A stretch of DNA of 64,000 nt from Rhabditophanes sp. KR3021 (Eukaryota > Nematoda > Chromadorea > Rhabditida > Alloionematidae), in NCBI GenBank assembly GCA_963281155.1, contig CAUJLY010000006.1:7378001-7442000 (forward strand), read 5' to 3'. Of this stretch, positions 51,012-61,294 are shown piece by piece (within the stretch, counting starts at the first letter, position 1; every line of letters starts with the position of its first letter). The translations under genes and the position numbers were made by a program. The notes under the pieces are model-generated. The model had not been told where the DNA came from. It was given only the letters and a program-made list of their open reading frames with translations, and searched no databases.

Positions 51012-52150
51012 TCTGCACTATATCTTTATTACTACGAATAATATGCATATTTCAATTTATCGTCTTCTGATTCATATACTAATTTATCCAGACTAAATAA
51101 AACATTATATCTATAAATTAAAAATGACTTAACTGCTCACCACTAGCCATTTGTCTTCATACACTTTTTTGATTTTGATGTATTAAAACAGTATGACTTC
51201 GCCCTGAATACTAGCATTTTTAATTTGCTTAATGTTCAAGCAGCATCATATACTTATTTTCGTGTTTCTTAATCTATATTACTATTTTAAAAGCTCAAAA
51301 AATGTTTTAGAATACTTTAAGAAAATAGGTGACGAGCCTTTAATGTTGTTATCTTTAGAAACTATCTGGCCGAGTTTTAAGCAGATAGCACACTTTCAGA
51401 ATGGTATTATGTTTTCAGGAGAGGCAGCGAGTACCATCAAATGTGCTATAGACTATTATTATAATGTTCACAATTCATCAAAAGAAACTTATTTTTATCT
51501 ATTAATTTATTTTCGACATAATAACCGTTTCGACTAATTAATGCTTTCATTGTCACAACTATTTAGAGTTTATTATTTTTAAATAATATATTAATATTTA
51601 TTAATATTACTTTTAGAATATATTTGAGTGAGGCTACCCATCATTCATTATGTATCATTTTTGTTTTTTAATTGCTATTTTCTGACAAATGATGTTATCA
51701 AATCGCTTTAATATAAGCTATAAAACACAGTTAGTACTAGAATCGATACAGTTTCATCTAACCCTTGATATATAAAAGGACTATAGACTTTTTTACCATC
51801 AAGTCTAAAATTTTGCGTATACACCAACATTTTCTACTAACTCAATACCAACATCATTACAGGATACGTGGTTTAAATATCATAAACTTTGTTTTTTACT
51901 TGATTTGCAGGGGAAACCATGTGCTATCAACGAGACTGACAATTTCTTTATTTTTGATATAGCGCTTGTTTATCAGATCACGTGTTTGGATTCTCTCCCT
52001 AATTGACACGTAATAATTCAAAAGTAAAGCTATTTTGATCATGTATTTTTTTAAATGTATGATTAGCATTTTTAATTCATTTAATTAGCACTCACCGTCG
52101 TTATTGCCTAAAACCATTTTTGCTATCAATACTTATTTTTTTACCTTTTT
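51012..52150. other. Intergenic spacer
   Basis: This 1.1-kb spacer separates two plus-strand genes. It is mostly AT-rich. A 101-codon plus-strand frame at 51232-51537 is the only candidate and is listed separately at low confidence. Confidence 0.5.
51232..51537 (+). CDS. Doubtful small ORF
   Basis: An open frame of 101 codons starts with a hydrophobic stretch (HHILIFVFLNLYYYF) and continues into mixed sequence (YFKKIGDEPLMLLSLE, GEAASTIKCAIDYYYN) that looks less random than most open frames in the spacers. There is no recognised family, no clear acceptor before it and no neighbour logic. It could be a small membrane or secreted protein, or a decayed gene fragment. Confidence 0.2.
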   Translation: MFKQHHILIFVFLNLYYYFKSSKNVLEYFKKIGDEPLMLLSLETIWPSFKQIAHFQNGIMFSGEAASTIKCAIDYYYNVHNSSKETYFYLLIYFRHNNRFD

Positions 52151-52166
52151 AGGCTAGCTTCCAAAT
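52151..52166 (+). promoter_or_regulatory. Probable trans-splice acceptor of PAQR gene
   Basis: TTACCTTTTTAG ends at 52152, leaving a 14-nt leader before the ATG at 52167. The strong pyrimidine tract and the lack of an upstream exon suit spliced-leader addition. Confidence 0.5.
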
Positions 52167-53642
52167 ATGCGTTCCCGTAAAAATACTTTGCAAAAAAGTA
52201 ATAAATCGGAATCTGAGGATGATTTCTGTTCGAACGATGTCAGCGATGCTATTAATGAAGCCAGAGAAATTATAACCACTGGTAAAGCTAGTGAAAAATT
52301 GGGTGGACATGTACTGGAAGATACAACGACTGTTCGTATTGAAAAGTCTGGTTCAAGTACTGATCCTATGCAAGTTGTAGTTAGAAGGTCAACCATCGTT
52401 ACTCAATTAACTGATGATGAGGAAGATTATATGAGCTCAGGAAGTGAATCAGACAGTGCTCCACGCAAATATTCTGGGTTACAAAAGAGTAGAGCAAATA
52501 GCGCTGAAAACATCAATCAGCTACTGTCTCATTCTGATAAGGTCGAAACTAGACATACTACTGCTAGGTATCACAAAAAGCATGGAAAATTTTGGCAAAA
52601 GGAAGTGGAGAACGAAGACCTAGCCGATTTTGCTGATGATGAGGCCAACTTACTTGTTAATGTTACGGAAAAGACGTGTGATGACAATACCGGAGCTTTA
52701 GTTGTTAAGAAAACATGGGAGGCTAAATGGACTGTACAAAATTATGATGCTCTACCGGAATGGTTGAAAGACAATGAATATTTAAGAACTGGGCATCGTC
52801 CCCCCTTACCAAGTTTTGTCGAGTGCTTCAAAAGTATCTTATCAATCCATACAGAAACAGGAAACATTTGGACTCACTTACTTGGATGCATTGCATTCTT
52901 TGCTTTAGGGTTGTGGTTTATATCAAGACCAAACGATGATGTCAAATTTCAAGAAAAACTTATTTTTTCCTTCTTTTTCCTATCAGCTATTCTCTGCCTT
53001 GGCCTGTCATTTGTCTTCCATACGGTTTCTTGCCATTCGGTGTCTGTGGTAAGAATATTTAGCAAATTGGATTATGTTGGCATTTCACTTTTAATTGTTG
53101 GGTCATTTATTCCATGGATTTATTATGGATTCTACTGTCGCACCGTCCCGAAGATCGTCTATATAGCAATGGTAGTTATATTAGGCATTTTTGCCGTTGT
53201 CGTATCATTATGGGATAAATTCAGCGAATCAAACTATAGACCGGTTAGAGCTGTTGTTTTTGTTACAATGGGTTTGTCTGGAATCTTCCCTGCCTCACAT
53301 TTTATTTTAACTGATGGATATAATAAGATGGTTGATGAAAACGGATTTTATTGGTTAATGGCAATGGCTGCTTTGTACTTAGTTGGAGCGATTTTATATG
53401 CTACTAGAACACCGGAAAGATTTTTCCCAGGAAAATGCGATTACTGGGTAATTAATAATTTATTTTTGTAATGTATTATACAATATTTATAGTTTCAAAG
53501 TCATCAACTGTTCCATACGTGTGTTGTAATTGCTGCCTTTGCACATTATTATTGCATCTCAGAAATGGCTCTCAATAGACTCAACAATGCTTGCCCTCTT
53601 GAGAAAGATCAAGTGAAGTTAGGTGTTCATGATGAATTTTAA
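52167..53642 (+). CDS. Adiponectin-receptor-like PAQR membrane protein
   Basis: Two exons, 52167-53447 and 53493-53642, with a 45-nt intron give 476 aa. Residues 1 to about 185 are a charged, Ser/Asp-rich cytosolic region. The AdipoR/haemolysin-III core follows: WLKDNEYLRTGHRPPLPSF, then SIHTETGNIWTHL, then seven membrane segments. The zinc-binding His residues are visible in LSFVFHTVSCHS and in the last exon's FQSHQLFHTCVV. PAQR proteins of this group act as ceramidase-like sensors that adjust membrane fluidity; worm paqr-1 and paqr-2 belong here. The sequence alone does not separate the two. The C-terminus is short, ending VHDEF. AATAAA occurs at 53648, six nucleotides after the stop, so the 3' UTR is probably very short. 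Confidence 0.93.
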
Positions 53643-53894
53643 TCCTTAATAAAATTGTTTGTATCGCTTTAATTAAAAAATTGTAGTTTGTTATTGCCAT
53701 ATCATTTTTTAATGATAGTAGCTTTATCTATCTAATTAAACGGAATTTACGTAGCTTAATGCACTTTAAAAATATAATACATTATGTAAAAGTCATTTTT
53801 TGTTGATTAAATTGATAGATATAATTGAATTAATTATTTATTATATTGAAATATATATTCGCTTAGATGTTGTTATAAATATAAATAAAAATAT

Positions 53895-54337
53895 TTAATT
53901 GTTTCTGATTGAAGTTTTCAACAATTTGGTTTTACATTTGAAAAATTCTTCTATTTGATATTTAAATGTGCCAAATGTGCATTTATCCTGTAGTTTGAAT
54001 CGACATACGTAATATTGTAAAGAGAACATTTGAATTTTAAAAAATAATATTTTTTGGTTGTTAAAACATGGTTAGGGATAGAAAAGGGCATAGTTTACCT
54101 TACAATAAAACCGGTATCCAAATAATGGAGGATGGTTTCCCTAGGTTGGGCATAACTTGTACGTTTTACAACTTCGCAATAAAAGTATGGAGTAGTAAAA
54201 TCATCAGTGAATTTGAAGATGATTGTAAGCTCATCTGTTAACATGTTTTCAAATATTTTGTCGACTACTGACTTGAATTCAGAATCTGGATTAAAATAAT
54301 TTTCATAAAATTTAGCCTCTGAAACAAATTGAACCAT
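53895..54337 (-). CDS. Unrecognised two-exon gene fragment
   Basis: A minus-strand frame from 54337 to 54104 (MVQFVSEAKFYENYF, LTDELTIIFKFTDDF, RETILHYLDTGFI) can be spliced, using GTAAGG and a CTACAG acceptor, to 53987-53895 (DKCTFGTFKYQIEEFFKC to a stop). The joined frame is 108 aa. Just upstream, about 54405-54318, another frame reads SDAVCTMVAIEYCLKHLKM and MDLYEWFNLFQ, one base out of phase with the first exon. Its pattern vaguely recalls the C-terminal part of phosphoacetylglucosamine mutases, but the phosphate-loop motif is not present. A decayed gene is as likely as a functional one. Confidence 0.3.
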
Positions 54338-54447
54338 TCATATAGATCCATTTTTAAATGTTTCAGACAGTATTCTATGGCCACCATTGTGCATACTGCA
54401 TCGGATCCTGATTTGTTTTATTTATCAATCTTATGACTATTCTAAAA

Positions 54448-55450
54448 ATGATTCTTTCAATCCCATGGACTAAATTACTTTTGCTTGGTTTCTTGATTAA
54501 TTTTCTAACTATTTATGGCCAACTTCGTAATTCAATTTATTATTATAGTAAGCAATATTATATTTTTATTGCATGTTGATATATTATAATTAAATCCGAA
54601 TATGATAATACTCGAATTTGCCGTGGTGTTCTCATTCCATCTCTTCATGTAATAGCTGAATCTTCATGCTTGGATCATATATTTATTAATTTATTAGTCA
54701 CTTCAAAGCATACGATGCATTGTACAACATATTCCCTTCTCTAACATTCCAAACAAATAAAAAATTCATCACTATGTTCCTACGATATCTTATGAACCTC
54801 GTGTTTTTGTAAGGTATCAGCTTATTACGAACAAGTTGATGTTTAAACTAAAGTAAGTTTAATTTAAATGTTTAATAATTAATTGCATCTAGTAATACTT
54901 TATGAACAACAGCATTTATATTTTTGCAATGAATCATATATTCAAAGATATTACATATGCATGTTTACCACATTTATCTTACATAAATAATTCTGAAAAA
55001 TATTATGTCACTTATCCATTACATATATTTGAAAAGAATTCATCGGTTAATTTAATTAATGTTGAGTTTCCAAATATTAAATTAGGTGAACAGCAAAATG
55101 GTAGTTTAATTAACTAAAATCCAAAAAATATATCAACAACATTAGCTTGGGAATTGCAAACTAATAACATATATTAGATTCTTGATTTCGTTATACATAC
55201 AAAAGAAAAACCAGGAAAGTACTTTGTCGTTGGATTTAATTCATATGAAATACCAAAAGTTGATTATATTGAAGGTATAACTAATGTTAATAAACAAAAG
55301 GAATTTATTTGCAAACTAGAGTTACACTCAGACGAATTGCATCAAGTTATATCAAATGAACATATCGAAAATTGGCACGATGAAAAAACTCAAACTGCAA
55401 TACAAATGTCCAAATATTATGGTGTAACACTCATTTTACTGAATACTTAG
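54448..55450 (+). pseudogene. Decayed S1 serine protease, copy 1
   Basis: A signal-peptide-like start (MILSIPWTKLLLLGFLINFL) runs in frame through a TGA at 54577 into SEYDNTRICRGVLIPSLHV, the region before the catalytic His of chymotrypsin-like proteases. The usual TAAHC is replaced by IAESSC, so the His is lost. A shifted frame then gives ISYEPRVFV. The frame from 54902 gives IFAMNHIFKDITYACLPHLSY, typical of the segment after the catalytic Asp. In-frame stops follow at 55115 (TAA), about 55178 (TAG) and 55448 (TAG), with KPGKYFVVGFNSYEI between them. No GDSGG motif is seen. Frame shifts, stops and a lost His make this a pseudogene. It lies head-to-tail with copy 2. Confidence 0.6.
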
Positions 55451-56311
55451 TGTTATGTTAGAGATTATGAAATTTGTGGTAAATTAAAGTTAAAAGAAAA
55501 GAAATTTGATAGTTGTTTTTCAACTTTTAAAATATAGAGATCCGAAAAAGAATGCTCTTTGGATGGTACAAATATATTCCGAATGTTCTAACCCTTTGTA
55601 TTGTTCTGCCTTAATATCTCGAAAGCATTCTTAACAGCTGCTCATTGTACTCCAATTTCTAATATATCCGATGTAAACTTCGTGTATGATTCTACTTTTA
55701 AAGCAAAATGCTATTCAATAAATGCCAATACAAATAATTGCAATGATGAAGATTCTTTTAAACGAAAAGCAAAAAGAGTATACGCTAATCCTAATTGTAA
55801 TGATTTTGATGTGACATATGATCTATTAATTATTGAACTTGAAGAAGATGTTCCAATAAAAGAACATGCCTGCTTACTGTCTTTTCACACAAATAGTGAT
55901 TACAAAGATATGACTGTTTATAGATATGGTAAAGTTTTGAAGGATAACAATAGAACTGAACTAGGTGGTAAATTAAAAAAACATTATTATAAACAATCAC
56001 CAACTATTTTTTCTAATTGTCATTCAAACATTTTGCCGGATTACACAAATAATGTAATTGTAATCAACACAGCAGGAATTGATGGAACGTGTGGTGAGGA
56101 TAGTGGAGGTGCTTTAGGTAATGAACTCAAAACATCTGGACATTTTGTCGTTGATGGAATCATGAGTATGGTACATGGTTCATGTATTACATTAGACAAA
56201 GGTCGTAAAAATCCTTGGTCCAATATTTCACTTGATTATCCTGAAAATTACTTTGCAAACATCAGTTGGTATGCCCGAGAAATTATTGAATTTATATCCC
56301 TTGCTGAGTAA
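55451..56311 (+). pseudogene. S1 serine protease, copy 2, broken 5' end
   Basis: From about 55595 an open frame continues to 56311. It holds the three catalytic motifs of a chymotrypsin-like S1 protease: FLTAAHC (His), TYDLLIIELEEDV (Asp) and CGEDSGG (Ser), then a C-terminal helix ending EIIEFISLAE. The part before the His is in other frames. EICGKLKLKEKKFDSCF is followed by a TAG at 55535, and WMVQIYSECSNPLYCSALIS lies one frame away, joining FLTAAHC only across a one-base shift near 55620. Either this copy is a young pseudogene or the assembly has an indel. If repaired it would be a secreted nematode trypsin-like enzyme of roughly 280 aa. The catalytic residues remain intact, unlike copy 1. 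Confidence 0.6.
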
Positions 56312-56464
56312 AATGTATTAATTCCATGTCCATCATTTTATTATATTAAAAAATGTTCCAGTTAATTGAATGACTCAATAAATATAAACTTTTCAAGAAA
56401 AATTAAAAAACTTATTACACATTAATAAGATTCAAAAATGAAGAATGTACATTAAAGTAATGAT

Positions 56465-57027
56465 TTAATGGTTCATATAAGCATCCAATTCCTTGTCCAA
56501 GTCTTCAACGGATTTGGGTACCTCGACTTTTTTGCCACTTCTTGTGCCTTTGGCTTTTCCTCCATCTTTCTTTTCATCAATTTTCTTATCAGGAAATGTC
56601 TTGTCGGTGAGTTTCAACATTCTGTTGTCAATGCACACACCCCGAAAATCTTTAATAATCATCAGAACTTCCGACTTTTTGGTGGTAAATACCATGCAAC
56701 TGCCACTTGATCTTCCATTTTTATTCTTCTTCATTGAGACTCTGACACTATATTTCTTAAGCAAGACTTCGACATCGGCTTTTGCAATGTTGAAAGGCAA
56801 ATTTGAAATCTCAAGTACACCACCCTCAATTTGTTTGGATTTGTTATCCCCAGTAAACTCCCTCTTTTTGAAAGCACCTTTCCGTTTAATAACTCTGTTG
56901 AGATTATTTTTTCCCTAAAACCGAATCCGATTAGTAAGATGAAAAAGATGATCTAAAAACTTACATTTGTTTTCTTATTTTTGGTTATAATGTCATCCAA
57001 AGACATATCAATAGCAGAAGAGTTCAT
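56465..57027 (-). CDS. ALYREF/REF mRNA export adaptor
   Basis: Two exons, 57027-56965 and 56914-56465, with a 50-nt intron give 170 aa. The N-terminus contains IDMSLDDII, the UAP56-binding motif of ALY/REF proteins. A basic stretch follows. One RRM (about residues 54-125) begins LEISNLPFNIAKADVEVLL and includes SGSCMVFTTKKSEVL. The C-terminus repeats the UAP56-binding motif as LDKELDAYM. The protein would couple mRNA processing to nuclear export by recruiting UAP56 and NXF1 in the TREX complex. It is shorter than human ALYREF because the RGG-type flanks are reduced to lysine-rich segments. The gene is divergent from the 7TM receptor, sharing a 455-bp upstream region. Worms usually have several aly paralogues, so no number is given. 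Confidence 0.93.
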
Positions 57028-57482
57028 CGTTTAGACAATTTGTTAAAAAGCTTAAATCAAAACTGGTCACGTTGTATTAAGTTTGTTACTTATCTAAAGA
57101 CAAAAAAGTAGCATTTACTTGTCAATACTAACGCTACTTTCCCAATGCCGTATATACAGTTAATTCGCTTCGTGATTAAGTCTATTTAGTCTAACTAAGT
57201 GAGCATTTGTCATAAACAAATTTTGGAGTCAAGTATGTTCGTTAAAGGTAAACAAGCAGGTTTTTTAAATAAGATGATTAAATTTTAGTAATTGAAATTC
57301 GAAACAGCTGTATGATTACACATAGTAGGTATAATAAGCATCAAACTTTTATTTATCCGCTGTTAATAAATTCAGCTTCTGCCGATTAATAATGCAAATA
57401 AAATGTAATGGATTAAAAGTGTAATATAAAATGGCCAGTTAATGAAATTAAAAAGCATAGTTGAAATACTTATACAAAAGTT
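57028..57482. promoter_or_regulatory. Shared divergent upstream region
   Basis: This 455-bp gap lies between the start codons of the minus-strand ALYREF gene and the plus-strand 7TM gene and must hold the proximal control sequences of both. I see no specific motif that I can name. Confidence 0.4.
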
Positions 57483-58590
57483 ATGTATTGTGACTATTTG
57501 AGCTTGGTTTTTGACTGTTACGACGATTATGTTCTTTATTTATCTGATCTATTGTTTTTTATGACTGTGATTTCATCAATTTTGGTGATTCTTTACTTAT
57601 TGAATTTGAGAGCTGAGCGATCTTTAAGTTATGTCAAATATTTAATCTGGGCAAGAATATATTACATCGTTATGGCATTTTTTTGCTGTTTCATAGTACG
57701 AATTAGGTTAGCCTTGCCGTTTTATGTTGGATTTTGCACAGGTCTGATTAAATACGCTGGTGATTTCGGATGTCATTTTTCTAGTGTAAGTGTCACTTTC
57801 TAATACTTAATTTATTTTTTAGGGCATTTTGCTCGGAATGGTTGGAATTTACATATTTGTTTTATTTTATGACATCCTTGGCCGTACCAACATCTTAATT
57901 AGGAAAAAAACCTTCCACAAGCATACAACCACCAATAAAATATTCTTTGGTTTATTGTTGATTGGCATTACTGGAATCATTTTATTCTTTGAAATTAGCA
58001 AGATTTCAAGAGAAGAAACATATGATTTATATTTTAAAAACAACTCATCTGTCCTAAAGCCATTTTTGACACCAACAGTTGTATTTACATCTTTTGGAGG
58101 ATCTAAATATTCAACTATCATGATATGTATATTTATTATGTTCTTTGGTGGTGCATTTTGTGTATGCTTTTACGTCTACAATATAATTAAGATGGCAGGT
58201 GTCTTTAAAGTTTTAATAATTCAAAACCAAATTTCTGCTAATGAGCGCAATTATAGCAACATTTTAATGTACTATTTTATTTCTTTTATGAATATTGCAA
58301 TATTCACAGGTATTCCAGTCATTTACTGTGTAATTGTCTTGATTTTCCTAAAGAGTCCCTCGTTAGTAAACTTCACGTTCAATTCGGCCAATTACATTGT
58401 TCCAGCAAATATGCTGGGCATCACAGCTAATAATTTATCAATTTATGTGTATTACAGGAATCTTGTTCTGAGAAAAAAGCATTCAATTAAATTGGTACCG
58501 TCACGTATGACTGAATTTACAAGAGCTGAAAAAACATTTCTCAATATTACGTCAATTCAAGGAAAAGTTAAATTAAAATGTTGTTTTTAA
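57483..58590 (+). CDS. Nematode 7TM chemoreceptor-like protein
   Basis: Two exons, 57483-57785 and 57823-58590, with a 37-nt intron give 356 aa. Hydropathy by eye gives about seven membrane segments: near residues 19-42 (LSDLLFFMTVISSILVIL), 52-72, 85-118, 138-158, 195-222, 245-270 and 283-306. An extracellular-type loop with an NNSS glycosylation site lies between segments 4 and 5. The length and topology fit the large, fast-evolving serpentine receptor families of nematodes (str/srd/srh-like). I cannot place it in one class, and no DRY or NPxxY motif is clear. Such receptors usually act in chemosensory neurons through G proteins. A lone divergent gene cannot be tied to a ligand. The exon join is short but in phase. 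Confidence 0.78.
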
Positions 58591-59454
58591 CTAAATCTGC
58601 TCCCAACAGAACCTAACTAAGTATGCAAGCACATAATAGATACCATATATTTTCAAATTATCAATTGTTATATTCTTGATTTAAGATTTTGATTGTTTAC
58701 TTTTTTGTACTTAAATTTATTGTTAATACGAGTTTCCAACTTATATTTTATTTTTCGTTCTAAGTCATACAAAATTTGAATTGTTAAAATAGAATCATGA
58801 TTATCAGAAGGCATAAATGCTATTTAGTTAATTATTCATTCAAAATATAAATATTGCTGGCGTATAAGTGAATGTATTGGACCCAAACTGATACTAGATT
58901 TATTAAATAAATTTTTCTTTTAACCATAGATAAATTATTTAAAAGAATTTGATTGCACTTTTGCATTGAGAGTAAATCATATTTTATAATAACATAACCA
59001 TAAGATAATCAAGAGATTTTTGAGCATTTTAATAATATTCATAAGTACGACTATGATGCTAATGCTGTGTGAATATTCGTATATGACCACTGTAATTATC
59101 ACTACATACAAAATTATTTTGTTTGCTAAACACTTTTGAAGAACGTACCTTGAATGTTTAATATTTTTGAAATTTATAAGATCAAACTATGATACAGATT
59201 AATAAAAGAATTCATTGATGATATTTTATGTTAACAATCATATTGTATATAAATGGTAACATTAACATATAAAATATCCTCCATATTCATACATATTACA
59301 TAATAATTCTTAAAACTCACTAGGATAATGTTATCCTATATTGTTAAATGATTATATTGTATAACGGCTCTTTTTTAAGATCACATAAATTATAAAACAC
59401 ATTTTTTAATTCTTTTACATAAAACATAATAAATCATTCTGATCTGTCAAAAAA
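58591..59454. other. Convergent spacer
   Basis: This 0.86-kb AT-rich spacer lies between the 3' ends of the 7TM gene and the acidic-tailed gene. I see AATAAA-like signals but no coding or structured element. Confidence 0.55.
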
Positions 59455-61294
59455 TTATTCTTCATCAGAGTCTTCAATTTCGGAATCAGTATTAACAAAC
59501 CAATTAGGGAACGATAATTCTATTTCAGAATTAAGGTCATTAAAGTAATAATTTTCTGGACCTTCTCCATCAGAGTCTTCAACTTCGGAGTTAATATCAA
59601 CAAACCGATTAGGGAGCAATAATTTTAATTCTAAATTGATATCATTAAAATCGTAACTTTCAGAATCTCCTCCATCAGAGTTTTCAAATCCGGAATGATT
59701 ATGAATAAAAATAGTAGGGAATAATAATTCTAATCCAGAATTAATATCATTCAAGTAATAATCTTCTAAATCTTCTCCATCAGAGTAAACTACTAAGTTA
59801 TAAGAGTAATCATTTTCTCCATTGGTATCCTCTAAGTAATCATTTTCTTCCTCGGTATCATCTGAGGAAATGGTTTCCTTTTCGGTAACTAAAGTTGGGT
59901 TTTGAGTTTTTAAGTTTTTTTGTTTTGTTATGCTTTGATTTTGAATTACAGCAGTATCAAGTGAAATTTCGTCGAACTCTTCTACATCAACTTCTGCAGA
60001 AACGGCATCACATGAACTTTTTTCAGTATTTTCCTTTGAGAAAAAATCTTTTAAATTTTCTTGTACAAAAGTATTAAGACCAGTAATAAATTTACTGTAT
60101 GGCATTTGCGTTTTTATTAAACCGGCGATAAATTGAGCAAATTGTGGATGATATGATTCAAAGTCCCAATCTACCGTATTCTCTTCTGGATTATCGTCAC
60201 AATTCATTTTAATGAAATATTCACTCCAAAGACCGTCATATTTAAGAAAGTCAATAATTAAATCTCCGCTATCGAAATTTGTGAGGCGAAGTCTTCCTTC
60301 ATCGACAATAGTAATTAAAGACGAAGGTATGGGAGCAGAATTCATGAAGCAATTGATATATCTCGGAATATAACTTGTTTTGATGGTTTTAAATAGACGA
60401 TTTGAATAGAAAATCATATATTCAACGTCACTACCAACGATGATCGCAGACTTTGAAGATATGAAATTTGGAATGAATGCGACTGTAGTGGGAGTGTGAT
60501 TGAGATTTAGCTTAAATTCCGAATTTCCTGTGATAACAAGCAAAACAGTTGCTGTTAAAACTGCAAAAATATTATCATTTGTTTGGTCGTTTGAAATTTG
60601 AATATCAATGATATCTTCATCAACGGAATGAATTTTGGCAGGTATCAAGCGGTTGTAATCAATTGTAGATTCTTTTTCAAATTTCTCTGCATCATAAAAA
60701 ACCAATTCATTATTAATGTTCACAATTAGTTCATTGCAAACATGCCCATATTTTATAAACTGTGAACTGTTAACAAGACCGGAAAATTTAACAGTATGAG
60801 TTTCGGAAAGTTCCTTGATTACAAAGACAGATCCATCTTCCATAAGAACATAAATTCTCTCAGCAAGTTTGTCAGTGTTGTTTTTAATACAGAAAGTCAA
60901 AGCATTACCTGGAAGGTCAAGAAGGTATCCCATATTGTTATCATACTTCATAAGACTATCTAAAAATTAAAACAATAACTTTAGTCGTTCATGGAATCCT
61001 ACCTTCTGTTAATTTGTAAAATGCTATTTTGTCTCGGAAGAGGACAACAATCATAAGATGTTTGTCACCAATGCTAACGGATCTAATGATATCAACTCCC
61101 AAAATATCTTTTCCGATGTACATTATAAGTCCGTAAATGAAAAAGTCGTAATCAGGAGGGCTTTTCAAAACAGTGAAGGATCTTTTCTTAACAATAATAT
61201 GGTAAACTTCATCACCAATGACAGTAGACTTGACGAAATTTACGCCAGAAAAGCCAAGATCAACATTTTCGTTAACTTCTTCAAACTCACTCAT
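59455..61294 (-). CDS. Unknown beta-rich protein with acidic repeat tail
   Basis: Two exons, 61294-61003 and 60959-59455, with a 43-nt intron give 598 aa. I do not recognise the family. The first 300 residues alternate hydrophobic and polar strands (ERIYVLMEDGSVFVIKE, NELIVNINNELVFYDAEKF), suggesting WD-like blades. A helical part follows (FAQFIAGLIKTQMPYSKF) and then an acidic region (DDTEEENDYLED). The last 110 residues are three tandem 35-aa units plus the start of a fourth, each built as SDGE..E.YYFNDINSE.EL.FP..F, coded by an exact 105-bp period. The acidic tail could bind basic partners such as histones or ribosomal proteins, but that is speculation. The fold may be nucleoporin- or chaperone-like; nothing supports a named orthologue. 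Confidence 0.75.
59462..59790 (-). repeat. 105-bp coding tandem repeat
   Basis: CCAT/TCAT marks (the SDG/SDE codons read on the minus strand) recur at 59462, 59567, 59672 and 59777, exactly 105 bp apart. Each unit encodes 35 residues, so the frame is kept. The units differ at many positions, so the expansion is not very recent. Confidence 0.8.

Noticed and set aside
28141..53642. Operon among same-strand neighbours (ariadne-LGL-BEACH; rhamnose enzyme-PAQR)
   Set aside because: Gaps are about 1.0-1.5 kb, far beyond the roughly 100-bp spacing typical of nematode operons.
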